The notes: generated by a model from the letters alone, not told the origin. A stretch of DNA of 64,000 nt from Micavibrio sp. UBA5572 (GCA_002425415.1 DIMG01000033.1:1-64000), one strand, 5' to 3'; numbered from the stretch's first letter, positions 9,669-18,530 are shown. Program-made: numbers and translations.

Positions 9669-10022
9669 ATGAACAAAAATATAGAAGACATTCAAAGGCG
9701 CCTTAAAAATCTGAAGGATGAGGTTACCCCTGTCGAATCATCTGTCGAAAAAGATAAGGCGGGGAAAAATGATTTGGGACGAGCCTATGAGCTGATTGCA
9801 ACCCCTATTGTCGCAGGCGGCATAGGAGTCGGTCTGGATCACCTTTTTTCAACGTCACCGCTCTTTTTTATAACCCTTGCTATTCTTGGGGTTTTCGCAG
9901 GTTTTTGGGGAATTTACAAATCCAGCCAAAATATCGCAACCCCACTTGATTCAAAACGGTTGCAAGATGCTCAAAAACAGGCTAAGACAAGCGCAAATTT
10001 CGAGCAAAACAGTCCAGACTGA
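9669..10022 (+). CDS. atpI: ATP synthase assembly protein I
   Basis: The 117-residue AtpI-like protein has a charged N-terminus and two membrane helices at about residues 45-62 and 66-84 ('FFITLAILGVFAGFWGIYKS'). AtpI helps assemble the c-ring and may aid Mg uptake. It is the first gene of the F0 operon, 28 bases before the atpB start, as in other alphaproteobacteria. The family is weakly conserved, so position supports the call as much as sequence. Confidence 0.85.
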   Translation: MNKNIEDIQRRLKNLKDEVTPVESSVEKDKAGKNDLGRAYELIATPIVAGGIGVGLDHLFSTSPLFFITLAILGVFAGFWGIYKSSQNIATPLDSKRLQDAQKQAKTSANFEQNSPD

Positions 10023-10050
10023 ACAGACCTGACCAAAGAGGATTTTGATC

Positions 10051-10797
10051 TTGGCCGATCCGATGCATCAGTTTCAAATCTCCCCCATTATTCCCATTGA
10101 TTTGGGAGGGGTTGATATTTCCTTCACCAATTCTTCCCTTTGGATGATGATCGGAGCGATTTGCTCCCTCGTTCTCATGGGTCTTGCCGCAAGCCGTAAA
10201 TCAATTATTCCCGGTCGTGTTCAAATGGTCGGTGAAGAAATTTATGGCTTTGTTGAGAATCTTATTACCGAAAATATCGGTGGAAAAGGGAAAGAATATT
10301 TCCCGCTTGTTTTCACGTTATTTATGATGGTTATCATGGGTAATCTTCTGGGTATGCTACCCTACTCTTTTACTTATACCAGTCACCTTGCTGTGACCGC
10401 AGGGCTGGCGTTGTTGGTGTTTTTTACCGTTTTGGTTGTTGGCATTATCCGTCACGGCTTTCATTTTTTTCATCTGTTTATTCCCCCGGGTGTCCCTGCT
10501 TGGCTGCTATGGCTGGTTGTTTTAATCGAGCTTGTTTCCTTTATCAGCCGTCCCGTGACTCTTTCTGTCCGTCTCTTTGCGAATATGGTTGCCGGTCACG
10601 TTTTAATGAAAGTGATTGCCGGATTTGCGATTATGTTTGCATCCATGGGCGGATTGGCTTGGGCTGGATCTTTGCTTCCGATCGCCTTTAATATCGTCAT
10701 GATCGGTTTTGAATTCTTCATTGCCTTTATTCAGGCTTATGTGTTTGCTGTTTTGGCTTGTATCTATCTAAAAGATACAGTCGAAATAGCTCACTGA
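10051..10797 (+). CDS. atpB: F0F1 ATP synthase subunit a
   Basis: Subunit a is the membrane stator part that forms the proton half-channels. The essential Arg lies in 'LSVRLFANMVAGH' at about residue 174 of 248. Several membrane helices are visible across the protein. There is no nearby ATG that fits. TTG at 10051 is preferred because AGAGGA ends 8 bases upstream; TTG at 10045 and ATG at 10063 are alternatives. Product location is the inner membrane. Confidence 0.95.
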   Translation: MADPMHQFQISPIIPIDLGGVDISFTNSSLWMMIGAICSLVLMGLAASRKSIIPGRVQMVGEEIYGFVENLITENIGGKGKEYFPLVFTLFMMVIMGNLLGMLPYSFTYTSHLAVTAGLALLVFFTVLVVGIIRHGFHFFHLFIPPGVPAWLLWLVVLIELVSFISRPVTLSVRLFANMVAGHVLMKVIAGFAIMFASMGGLAWAGSLLPIAFNIVMIGFEFFIAFIQAYVFAVLACIYLKDTVEIAH

Positions 10798-10863
10798 TAA
10801 ACCCTGTGATGAAGAATAAAATATTTTAACTCACGTAAACCAAAGAAAAAAGGAACGTAAAAA

Positions 10864-11088
10864 ATGGAAACTGAAGCTGTAAAAATGTTGGCTGGTGCGA
10901 TTGCTCTTCTGCCTTTGGCCGGTGTGGCTTTGGGTCTGGGAAAAATCTTCGCAGCATATAACGAAGCTGTAGGACGCAACCCAGGTGCAGCTGAATTATT
11001 GAACAAGAAATTCATGTTCACATTTGCTGTGACCGAAGCCCTCGGTATTTTCGCATTGCTGATCGCTTTCTATCTGGTTTTCGCCTAA
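10864..11088 (+). CDS. atpE: F0F1 ATP synthase subunit c
   Basis: This 74-residue two-helix proteolipid forms the rotor ring. The first helix is Gly/Ala-rich ('LLPLAGVALGLGKIFAAYNEA'-type), the polar loop contains 'GRNPGAAE', and the second helix carries the proton-binding carboxylate, Glu58, in 'VTEALGIF'. The AAAAAGGAA site upstream is strong, which fits the need for many copies per complex. Confidence 0.96.
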   Translation: METEAVKMLAGAIALLPLAGVALGLGKIFAAYNEAVGRNPGAAELLNKKFMFTFAVTEALGIFALLIAFYLVFA

Positions 11089-11118
11089 ACCAGTCATTCG
11101 AACCAAAGGGCTATTTGC

Positions 11119-11736
11119 ATGTTGATCTTGAAAAACGCTTTTTTTGTTATGATGGGATTGTTCTTTTCTGCCGGAATTGCTCTAGCAGAAGAATCCATGC
11201 CACATGCTGAGGAAGCAGCTCATCAAGGCGGCGGATTGCCCCAGTTCGATCCTACCAGTTGGCCCAGCCAGATTTTCTGGCTGGTCGTATTCTTTGTCAT
11301 TCTTTATACGATTTTTTCCAAATCCGTTTTGCCAAGTATCGGCACGACTCTTGGAAACAGGAAAGCTCATATCGATCGGCATATTGCCGAAGCCGAAACT
11401 CTTTCTAAAGAAGCGGAAATTATCGATTCTGAATTGAAAGCAGCTCTGCGTGAAGCCGGTCAGAGTGCGTCTTCCGAAATCCAGAGTGCAGAATCCGATG
11501 CCAAGACTCGTCTGGCGGATGCAATAGCTGGGTTTAGAGATCGCTATGAAAAAGAAATCGGTGACGCTGAAAATCGCATTCAAAAAGCAACCGATATTGC
11601 GCTTCAGGACATGAATTCTCTGGTTGCAACTTTGGCAACACAGATGGCTGAAAAAGTTGCGGGCATTTCTGCCGATGCAACCCAAGCCGAAACTGTTGTA
11701 CGCTCTTTAAGCAATAAAGCCAGCAAAGCAGCATAA
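11119..11736 (+). CDS. F0F1 ATP synthase subunit b' (first b-type subunit)
   Basis: This 205-residue stator subunit has a hydrophobic N-terminal segment that looks like a cleavable signal ('MMGLFFSAGIALAEE'). A membrane helix follows at about residues 52-72 ('SQIFWLVVFFVILYTIF'), and then a long Ala/Glu-rich coiled coil. Alphaproteobacteria and other phototroph-related lineages use a b/b' heterodimer. The long N-terminus before the membrane helix is typical of b' (AtpF2/AtpG). It lies between atpE and the second b-type gene. Confidence 0.9.
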   Translation: MLILKNAFFVMMGLFFSAGIALAEESMPHAEEAAHQGGGLPQFDPTSWPSQIFWLVVFFVILYTIFSKSVLPSIGTTLGNRKAHIDRHIAEAETLSKEAEIIDSELKAALREAGQSASSEIQSAESDAKTRLADAIAGFRDRYEKEIGDAENRIQKATDIALQDMNSLVATLATQMAEKVAGISADATQAETVVRSLSNKASKAA

Positions 11737-11761
11737 TATAAAAAGATTGAGAGACTGAGAT

Positions 11762-12253
11762 ATGGAACACCTATTGACTGATCCGACCCTCTGGGTTCTG
11801 TTTTCTTTTATTGCCTTTACAATTCTGGCCTATGTTTTTGGGCGGCATTCTGTTTTGGGAATGCTGGATACCAGGATTGATAAAATCCGCGATCAAATTT
11901 TATCTGCCGAAACTTTAAAATCCGAAGCCCAAGCTCTTTTGAAACAATATCAGGCCAATCTGGCCGGAGCGTCAAAAGAGGCTGACGAAATCATCAGAAA
12001 AGCTAAACTTCAAGCCGAAGATTTTCGGATTCAGGCTGAAGCTGCCTTTGAAGAAACAATGGCGCGTCGCGAAGACATGCTCAAAAACCGTATCGAACAA
12101 ATGGAACGTGCCGCCGTTGATGATATTCGTCGTTATGCTGCCGAACTCGCCGTATCCGCAACGACAGAGATTATTTCACAAAAACTTTCTGTTGCAGATT
12201 CGCAGCGTTTGGCCGATCAAAGCATTCAACAAATTACAGAGAAATTTAACTGA
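11762..12253 (+). CDS. atpF: F0F1 ATP synthase subunit b
   Basis: The 163-residue subunit has one membrane helix at about residues 8-27 ('TLWVLFSFIAFTILAYVFG') and a cytoplasmic coiled coil rich in Ala, Glu and Arg. With b' it forms the peripheral stalk linking subunit a to F1. It is the last F0 gene. F1 genes (atpHAGDC) do not follow, so the split F0/F1 arrangement usual in alphaproteobacteria applies. Confidence 0.93.
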   Translation: MEHLLTDPTLWVLFSFIAFTILAYVFGRHSVLGMLDTRIDKIRDQILSAETLKSEAQALLKQYQANLAGASKEADEIIRKAKLQAEDFRIQAEAAFEETMARREDMLKNRIEQMERAAVDDIRRYAAELAVSATTEIISQKLSVADSQRLADQSIQQITEKFN

Positions 12254-12894
12254 GCTCTCTCTTCTCACCCCCAAAAATTCTAAATGGGCGTCTGTGGCGT
12301 GGCCGACGAGTCGGATTGCTTGGCGGGTCTTTTAACCCCCCTCATTTGGGACATGTCCATAATTCTGAAGTGGCCATGAAATATCTGGGACTAGACGCCG
12401 TATGGTGGCTGGTTACACCAGGAAATCCTTTAAAATCAAAAGTCGGTTTGCCGAATGTCATAGATAGGATGAATTCTTGCCGCCAATTGGTTCAAAATCC
12501 AAGAATTATCATCTCCGACCTCGAAAGCAACCTGGGAACAACCAGAACGGTTGAAACACTGCCTTTAATCCAAAAGAACTTTCCTTCGACTGAATTTGTG
12601 TGGTTGGCGGGAACAGAAATTGCCCATGAATTCCACAAATGGTACAGATGGCAGGATTTAATCCGGATGATCCCTTTTGCCTTTGTTGGCCGTCCGACAC
12701 AATATGGAGTCGTTCGCAATACTGTCTTTCATAATGATTCCAGCCTATCTCACCATGTTCTTCATCATGGTGGGCGGCCTATCCTCGATAAAGGGCATAT
12801 TTACTGGATTTTTTCTGAACCACTCAACCCCCAGTCCTCAACATTGTTGCGAGCTCAGAAAACCAGATTTGCACCCGAGCCATCAAAAGTGTAA
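12250..12894 (+). CDS. nadD: Nicotinate-nucleotide adenylyltransferase NadD, start uncertain
   Basis: NadD adenylates nicotinate mononucleotide in NAD synthesis. The nucleotidyltransferase signature 'GLLGGSFNPPHLGH' is near the N-terminus, and 'VWWLVTPGNPLK' and 'FVWLAGTE' follow at family positions. The only common start codon close by, TTG at 12316, falls inside 'GLLGG' and would delete the first beta strand. In-frame codons upstream encode 'WRGRRVG', as expected for the family, and the frame is open back to CTG at 12250, which overlaps the atpF stop. I therefore give the longest frame; CTG at 12292 is another option. An rsfS-proximal nadD is usual. Confidence 0.85.
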   Translation: MSSLFSPPKILNGRLWRGRRVGLLGGSFNPPHLGHVHNSEVAMKYLGLDAVWWLVTPGNPLKSKVGLPNVIDRMNSCRQLVQNPRIIISDLESNLGTTRTVETLPLIQKNFPSTEFVWLAGTEIAHEFHKWYRWQDLIRMIPFAFVGRPTQYGVVRNTVFHNDSSLSHHVLHHGGRPILDKGHIYWIFSEPLNPQSSTLLRAQKTRFAPEPSKV

Positions 12895-12972
12895 AATAAA
12901 AGGGATGGGAATTGCTCCGAAACAGTTAAGTAATTTTTTAATTTACGAAATGATAGCAACTTGCTATACAAG

Positions 12973-13000
12973 CCGCATGAGAACATATGTTCGCAAGCGG
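12973..13000. promoter_or_regulatory. Long imperfect palindrome before rsfS
   Basis: A dyad centred between 12986 and 12987 has a perfect 12-base core, GAACATATGTTC (12981-12992), and outer arms in which 12 of 14 positions pair, including CCGC/GCGG. A TTGCTA-like -35 at about 12961 with 17-base spacing would place the core over the -10 region. It could be a repressor operator or an RNA hairpin in the rsfS leader. The sequence alone does not decide. Confidence 0.45.
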
Positions 13001-13055
13001 ATGAGTAGCCCGTCAACACTAGCCATTAAAATTATGGGAAAGGAGAGCGCCACCC

Positions 13056-13442
13056 TTGGGTACGCATCTTAAAACCGAAGAGCCTTCTTCGGAGCATCTG
13101 AAAGACCTGATCCTTCAGGTTCTTGATGATAACAAGGCAGAAGAAATTGAAGCCATTTATTTGAATGGTCAATCATCAATCGCAGATTACATGGTTGTTG
13201 CCAGCGGAACATCATCCCGTCAGGTTGCTGCCTTGGCTGGTAAACTTGATGAAAGCCTTTCCCCTCAAGGTTTCCCCGTTCTGCGTGTAGATGGCTTGCC
13301 AACCGCTGACTGGGTTGTTGTGGATCTGGGGGATGTAATTGTCCATCTTTTCCGTCCTGAAGTTCGTGATTTTTACAGCATCGAGAAAATGTGGCGGCAA
13401 GATCCCCCAAAACCTCCGGCTCACGATCAAATCCACGCATAA
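13056..13442 (+). CDS. rsfS: Ribosome silencing factor RsfS
   Basis: The 128-residue Iojap/RsfS-family protein binds ribosomal protein L14 and blocks subunit joining when nutrients are scarce. Conserved elements include 'LDDNKAEEIEAIYL', 'IADYMVVASGTSSRQVAALA' and 'WVVVDLGDVIVHLF'. The start is TTG at 13056, supported by AGGAG about 10 bases upstream; there is no in-frame ATG nearby. It precedes rlmH, another gene acting on the large ribosomal subunit. Confidence 0.93.
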   Translation: MGTHLKTEEPSSEHLKDLILQVLDDNKAEEIEAIYLNGQSSIADYMVVASGTSSRQVAALAGKLDESLSPQGFPVLRVDGLPTADWVVVDLGDVIVHLFRPEVRDFYSIEKMWRQDPPKPPAHDQIHA

Positions 13443-13516
13443 ATCCATTCATAGATCTTAAAATTATAATGCAGCGCCCTTCTTTCGAGGCGCAGAATCG
13501 TATATGAACATTAGAC

Positions 13517-13978
13517 ATGTTCAAAATTGATCTCATCGTTGTTGGAAAAGTCAAAAAAGGGGCTTGGAATGATCTTATCGAAGATTACTCCAAGCGGATG
13601 AAATGGCCTATTCAAATTATAGAAGTCGAAAGCAAATATTCTGATCCCAAGACACAACAAGAGCATGAACAACGCTTGGTTTTATCCAAACTGGATGAAG
13701 ATTCGTTTGTGGTTGTTTTGGATGAACGCGGTGATGGCCTGCGCAGCCTTGATTTTTCACAAACTCTCGACAAAATCCGCAGTACAGGCGTTGATAAAAT
13801 CTCGTTCCTGATTGGGGGAGCCGAAGGTTTTACCGATGAAGTCAGAAACAAGGCGAATATGTTGTTAAGTTTTGGTCAACAAACTTGGCCGCATGTTATG
13901 GTTCGCTTGATGTTGATGGAACAAATCTATCGTGCCCAACAAATTATTGCCGGTCACCCTTATCACCGAGAAGGATAA
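13517..13978 (+). CDS. rlmH: 23S rRNA pseudouridine-1915 N3-methyltransferase RlmH
   Basis: The 153-residue SPOUT-family methyltransferase acts on helix 69 of 23S rRNA using S-adenosylmethionine. The knot-forming glycine-rich motif 'LIGGAEGF' and the terminal 'LMLMEQIYRAQQIIAGHPYHREG'-type segment (quoted here only as the family landmark 'GHPYH') are both present. The length is typical. The envC-like gene starts 5 bases after the stop, so the two are cotranscribed. Confidence 0.95.
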   Translation: MFKIDLIVVGKVKKGAWNDLIEDYSKRMKWPIQIIEVESKYSDPKTQQEHEQRLVLSKLDEDSFVVVLDERGDGLRSLDFSQTLDKIRSTGVDKISFLIGGAEGFTDEVRNKANMLLSFGQQTWPHVMVRLMLMEQIYRAQQIIAGHPYHREG

Positions 13979-13983
13979 TCTGA

Positions 13984-15174
13984 ATGATTTTCTTTCGACG
14001 TGCTTTGATCTATGGCTGCATATCTGTTTCATTGTCTTTGTCCGGCATGGATGCTCACTCCGAAACGCCCCCCCTTCCCCCTAAAAAGAATGCTCCGATT
14101 GAGTCTTTGGAAAAGCTCATCGAAGAACAAAAAGCAGAACAAAAACAGCTTGAAAAAAAAGCGAATTCCCTTGAAAAAGATATGAAAGGTCTCAAAAAAG
14201 ACCTGATTTACATCGCAGGAAAAGTGCAAACGCATGAAAGCAATCTATTTGCTTTGGAACAACGCTTGTCCCAACTTAAAAAAGACAAATCGAATATCAC
14301 CAATCATCTCGCCAAAGAAAAGAAGTCCATTGCCGATTTGGTTTTGGCCTTGGAACGTATTCGCCGCATTCCTCCGGAAACTTTGATTGCCCGACCGGAT
14401 GCCCCGCTGGAAACAGCACAAGCCGCAACGATCCTTGGATCTATATTGCCGGAACTTGATCGCCGTTCAAAAAAACTCAGACTAGATCTGGATGAGTTGG
14501 AAGTTATAGAAAATGAGTTGGAAGTAAAACAGCAAAAATTAAAAGAAACCACTGAAAAACTTAAAACAGATCAAGCCAACCTCGATCAGCTGATGGGACA
14601 GAGAGAAAAATCCCTGCATAAAACCAAAAGTGACGTTGAAAGCAAGACTGTCGAAATCACCCAATTGTCAAAATCGGCTAAGGATTTGGGAGATCTTATT
14701 GCAAAAGTAGAACAACGCAACCGTGCTCTGGAAAAGAGAACCGGAAATAATTCTTCCAAAAAGAACACGGATGTTAGAATTTCAAAGGCCGAAATCAAGT
14801 CACTCGGATCATTGCGGCTTCCCGTCTCTGGTTTCATCAAAACCAAATACGGGGAATTGGATGACATTGGAGCAACCTCCAAGGGGATGACGATTGAAGC
14901 ACGCCCGGGAGCCGTTGTGGTTGCCCCTGTTGCGGGAATTGTCCGTTATGCAGGGCCTTTTAAGAAATATGGCAGCATTATTCTGTTAGAACATAAGGGC
15001 AAGTTCCATAGTCTTGTTGCAGGTCTTGGAAAAATTGATACATTTGTCGGACAATCTGTTGATGCTGGGGAGCCACTTGGGCGCTTGCCGGATTATACAG
15101 GACGGTTATACTACGAGCTACGTTTTCGGGGAGATCCGGTTAATCCTTCCCAACAATTTTCCAAGCTTGAATAA
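13984..15174 (+). CDS. EnvC-like murein hydrolase activator with degenerate LytM domain
   Basis: The 396-residue exported protein has a signal peptide (about residues 1-26), a long coiled coil (about 35-260) and a C-terminal LytM/M23 domain (about 275-394). The metal-ligand pattern of active M23 peptidases (H-x3-D and H-x-H) is absent: 'TIEARPGA' and 'FHSLVAGL' occupy those sites. This is the state found in EnvC, which activates amidases at the septum rather than cutting peptidoglycan itself. A partner amidase is not in the window. It is followed by ctpA, the usual order. Confidence 0.85.
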   Translation: MIFFRRALIYGCISVSLSLSGMDAHSETPPLPPKKNAPIESLEKLIEEQKAEQKQLEKKANSLEKDMKGLKKDLIYIAGKVQTHESNLFALEQRLSQLKKDKSNITNHLAKEKKSIADLVLALERIRRIPPETLIARPDAPLETAQAATILGSILPELDRRSKKLRLDLDELEVIENELEVKQQKLKETTEKLKTDQANLDQLMGQREKSLHKTKSDVESKTVEITQLSKSAKDLGDLIAKVEQRNRALEKRTGNNSSKKNTDVRISKAEIKSLGSLRLPVSGFIKTKYGELDDIGATSKGMTIEARPGAVVVAPVAGIVRYAGPFKKYGSIILLEHKGKFHSLVAGLGKIDTFVGQSVDAGEPLGRLPDYTGRLYYELRFRGDPVNPSQQFSKLE

Positions 15175-15250
15175 TATTTGGATTTTATAAAAACCTACCC
15201 TCGCTGTGTGATACCTTAATATAGAATATAGTTTTTCAATGGAGTTATTA

Positions 15251-16579
15251 ATGTCCTCTTTTCGCCTCTCCCTTCTTCTTGCTGTTTCATTATTGGCACT
15301 CCCGAACTGCTCGATGGCGCAAGAAGCAGCTACCGTTAAAGACGCTCCGCAACAAACTGAAGAAGAGACATATAAACAGCTTGCCTTATTTGGCGAAGCG
15401 TTTGAACGCGTGCGTGAAAAATATGTCGAACCGGTCACGGATGAAAAACTGATCGAATATGCCATTAAAGGAATGCTGGTTAACCTTGACCCTCACTCTG
15501 ATTATATGGCGGCCAAAGATTTTGATGATATGAAGGTTCAAACCAAAGGTGAGTTCGGCGGCTTGGGCATCGAAGTCACGATGGAAGACGGTTTGATTAA
15601 AGTGATTTCGCCGATTGATGATACTCCAGCCTTTAAAGCTGGAGTTAAAGCAGGTGATCTTATTATCTATCTTGATAAAAAACCCATCATGGGTATGACA
15701 TTACCCGAAGCGGTCGACCAAATGCGCGGCAAAGTTGGAACACCAATAGAAATTACCGTTCGCCGCGAAGGTGTTCCTGAACCTATTGCCATTACCATTA
15801 TACGTGATGTCATCAAAATTCAGCCGGTCAAATTCCGTGTTGAAGATGAGACAATCGGCTATATCCGCGTGAACCAGTTTAATCGCAATGCTTATGACGG
15901 GCTTAAAAAAGCCATGGATAAAATCAACGCTGATGTCGGCGAAAAATTGAGCGGATATGTTCTGGATTTGCGCAATAATCCGGGTGGATTGCTGGATCAA
16001 GCGATTGCCATTTCCGATGCATTTTTGGAACAAGGCGAAATTGTATCAACGCGCGGCCGTGAAGAAAAAGACATTAAACGCGACAATGCCCTTCCGGGTG
16101 ATTTAGCCAATGGCTTGCCTGTTGTGGTTCTTATCAATGGCGGCTCGGCGTCTGCATCCGAAATTGTGGCCGGTGCTTTGCAAGATCATCGTCGCGCCGT
16201 TTTGATGGGCACACGCTCTTTCGGCAAAGGGTCCGTCCAGACAGTCATTCCTGTCAGTGGTGATGGTGCTTTGCGTCTAACAACAGCACGATACTTCACT
16301 CCATCGGGCCGCTCTATTCAAGGAAAAGGAATTGATCCGGACATTGTTGTCGATCAAGCCAAAATTGAAAAACTCGAAGAAATGGGCATTCACGAAGAAG
16401 ATTTGAAAGGGGCATTGAGCAACCCGACAACTCAAGCCAAAGCCAGTAACGATAATGCTAAAGATTCAAAATCTGATAAGAAAACAGAAGAAGAAAAAGC
16501 ATCGGATAAGGATTATCAGCTGGCACGGGCTTTGGACTTGCTTCATGGTTTGGCCTTGATGAAAGATAATAACAAGTAG
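15251..16579 (+). CDS. ctpA: Carboxy-terminal processing protease CtpA (S41 family)
   Basis: From ATG 15251 the protein has 442 residues. GGAG lies 6 bases upstream, so I prefer this start to the ATG at 15239. It has an N-terminal signal peptide, an S41 N-terminal region with 'VNLDPHSDYM', a PDZ domain (about 85-165) and the serine protease core. The nucleophile Ser is in 'NGGSASASEIVAGAL' and the general-base Lys is in 'GTRSFGKGSVQ'. Such periplasmic proteases trim the C-termini of envelope proteins and peptidoglycan hydrolases. The charged Lys/Glu/Ser-rich C-terminus is probably disordered. Confidence 0.94.
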   Translation: MSSFRLSLLLAVSLLALPNCSMAQEAATVKDAPQQTEEETYKQLALFGEAFERVREKYVEPVTDEKLIEYAIKGMLVNLDPHSDYMAAKDFDDMKVQTKGEFGGLGIEVTMEDGLIKVISPIDDTPAFKAGVKAGDLIIYLDKKPIMGMTLPEAVDQMRGKVGTPIEITVRREGVPEPIAITIIRDVIKIQPVKFRVEDETIGYIRVNQFNRNAYDGLKKAMDKINADVGEKLSGYVLDLRNNPGGLLDQAIAISDAFLEQGEIVSTRGREEKDIKRDNALPGDLANGLPVVVLINGGSASASEIVAGALQDHRRAVLMGTRSFGKGSVQTVIPVSGDGALRLTTARYFTPSGRSIQGKGIDPDIVVDQAKIEKLEEMGIHEEDLKGALSNPTTQAKASNDNAKDSKSDKKTEEEKASDKDYQLARALDLLHGLALMKDNNK

Positions 16580-16590
16580 GAATATCTCTA

Positions 16591-17757
16591 TTGGCATCCG
16601 CTCTGGCATTTGTAAAAAATATTTCTATTCCACGACCGTCGTTTTCCGGTGTCGTGGAACATGTGAGATCTTTTGCCAGCTTGAGATCATTTGTATGGAG
16701 CTTTGGCCTTTTAATCGTTCTGGCGTTCCTGCTGACATTTCAATCTGGACAATTTAGCCCATCCGGCGAAGAAAACGATTTTCACGAGATTCCAGAATCA
16801 CTAACCGGAAAAGTGATGGCCACGCTGGACTTAGAACAACATGCTGACATTCCGATTCAGTATGGCGAAGAAAACCTCACGGGTTCCGCTTTGAATCACG
16901 AAGATATTTCACCAACGGAACAAAATATCGAGATTCCGGATCAGTTTTTAGATCAGAAAACAGAACGTCAAGACGGTCTGTTTGAAGACACACCGTTTGG
17001 CTCTGTGCCAATCCGCAGCAAATCGGATAACAAGACGGTTTTTGATGCCTATCAAATCCCTTATGTTCCTTTGGCTGGTGCGCGGGGGGTGATTGCCTTG
17101 GTAATGGTGGATTACGGTCTTTCCGAACACATGTCAAAAGCAAGTATCACCGGCCTGCCTCCTTATGTGACATTCGTGACGTCCCCCTATTCACGGGAGA
17201 TTCAGGATAAAATTGATCTGGCACGTGCTGCATCCCATGAAATTTGGCTGGATACCCCTATCCAATCCAAAAATTTTGGATTGGATGATACGGGGCCTTT
17301 AACATTGTTATCCGGTCTGAATGATGAACAAAACCACACTCGTTTACTGCATATTCTGTCTCTGGCTCATGGCTATGTCGGGATTTCTTTTTTAAATAGC
17401 CCTGCTTTTCAAGGCGCGGATAAAGGCTTGGAAAATATTTTTTCTATTATTGAACAACGAGGCTTGGGCTTAGCATCTTCGGATTTGGACGATGGTATTT
17501 CTGCCGTGTTTGCCAACCGTCATACCAAAATACCTTTTGCAAAAAATCAGCTTTGGATTGATGCCAATCAGGGTAATTTGGAAGTCGAGAGAACATTAAA
17601 ACAATTGGAGCAAAAAGCTTTAAACAACTATGTTGCGATTGCTTTTATCAAACCCCAACCAAAACTCTTTCCTGTTATCAAGGAGTGGGAAAAAACTCTA
17701 TCCCAACAATCTTTGCAGCTCGTCCCGTTATCGGCTGCGATCAAACATAGTAAATAA
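16591..17757 (+). CDS. Divergent polysaccharide deacetylase family protein
   Basis: The 388-residue protein has one membrane helix near residues 33-50, a polar linker, and then a polysaccharide-deacetylase-like TIM-barrel domain beginning 'GVIALVMVDYGLSEHM' (about residue 166). Family proteins (YibQ-like) keep the fold but lose several metal ligands, so activity is uncertain. The start is TTG at 16591, with AGGAA about 9 bases upstream and only 11 bases after ctpA. This gene between ctpA and rppH is a fixed arrangement in many alphaproteobacteria. Confidence 0.85.
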   Translation: MASALAFVKNISIPRPSFSGVVEHVRSFASLRSFVWSFGLLIVLAFLLTFQSGQFSPSGEENDFHEIPESLTGKVMATLDLEQHADIPIQYGEENLTGSALNHEDISPTEQNIEIPDQFLDQKTERQDGLFEDTPFGSVPIRSKSDNKTVFDAYQIPYVPLAGARGVIALVMVDYGLSEHMSKASITGLPPYVTFVTSPYSREIQDKIDLARAASHEIWLDTPIQSKNFGLDDTGPLTLLSGLNDEQNHTRLLHILSLAHGYVGISFLNSPAFQGADKGLENIFSIIEQRGLGLASSDLDDGISAVFANRHTKIPFAKNQLWIDANQGNLEVERTLKQLEQKALNNYVAIAFIKPQPKLFPVIKEWEKTLSQQSLQLVPLSAAIKHSK

Positions 17758-17758
17758 C

Positions 17759-18241
17759 ATGACTGATTTTTCTGATTTTGCTACCCTTCCGTATCGCCCC
17801 TGTGTCGGGATTGCCTTATTTAATAAAGACGGTAAGATTTTTGTCGGGGAACGAATTGATACCCCTGGCTCGTGGCAAATGCCGCAAGGTGGCGTGGATG
17901 ACGGCGAAGACATTCTTGATGCTGCTTTTCGGGAATTGCAGGAAGAAGTCGGCACTCAATCGGCCGAGTTGATTGAAATTTCATCCAACACGGTTCGTTA
18001 TGATGTCCCGAAAGAGCTTTCAACAAAGCATTGGGGGGGCAAGTATCGTGGACAAGAACAAACATGGGTCGCCCTGCGTTTTACAGGCCAAGACTCTGAT
18101 ATTCAATTGGATAGGTTTGAAGTTCCTGAATTTTCCCGTTGGCAATGGGTTGATTTGTCAAAAACCGTTGACCTGATTGTTCCATTTAAACGGGAAACTT
18201 ACCAAAAAATAATCGCGCTGTTTGAACATATTGTTATTTAG
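17759..18241 (+). CDS. rppH: RNA pyrophosphohydrolase RppH
   Basis: The 160-residue Nudix hydrolase removes pyrophosphate from 5' triphosphate RNA ends and so starts mRNA decay. The Nudix box runs from G45 in 'GGVDDGEDILDAAFRELQEE' to about residue 66 and matches G-x5-E-x7-R-E-x2-E-E. The N-terminal 'YRPCVGIALFN' and the 'HWGGKYRGQEQTW' stretch are RppH hallmarks. The ATG is 1 base after the previous stop codon. The 3' end overlaps the convergent small membrane-protein gene by 8 bases. Confidence 0.94.
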   Translation: MTDFSDFATLPYRPCVGIALFNKDGKIFVGERIDTPGSWQMPQGGVDDGEDILDAAFRELQEEVGTQSAELIEISSNTVRYDVPKELSTKHWGGKYRGQEQTWVALRFTGQDSDIQLDRFEVPEFSRWQWVDLSKTVDLIVPFKRETYQKIIALFEHIVI

Positions 18242-18530
18242 GCGCGGGGCTTTCTTTTGAATGCGCCTCTGCAGTATCCAGAGCTCTATTTTGTCTACGC
18301 CGATCAAATCCGACTTTTGCAGCAAAAGCTGTCAGTAGGCCAGTTGTTCCTGTTATAAAACCAAAAACGGGAAGCGCAATGTCTGCTGTTTGGTTGATTG
18401 CCAACGTAGAATAATCCCCTGTAGTCACTGCCACAACATACGTCCCCAAACCTAACATTCCTGTTGCCATGCCTCCTAAGGCCGCAAATGTAAAGGGTAC
18501 TACTAAAGATTCTTTTCTTTGTTTCGTCAT
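18234..18530 (-). CDS. Small two-helix membrane protein of unknown function
   Basis: The 98-residue protein has two hydrophobic segments, about residues 12-34 and 48-70, each rich in Gly and Thr, followed by a basic 'DRRRQNR' and a polar tail. This predicts an inner-membrane hairpin with both ends in the cytoplasm. An AGGAG-like site (CTCCT on the plus strand at 18537-18541) precedes the ATG. No family was recognised. It may be an accessory gene, since its neighbours to the right are also lineage-specific. Confidence 0.6.
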   Translation of the reverse strand: MTKQRKESLVVPFTFAALGGMATGMLGLGTYVVAVTTGDYSTLAINQTADIALPVFGFITGTTGLLTAFAAKVGFDRRRQNRALDTAEAHSKESPAPK

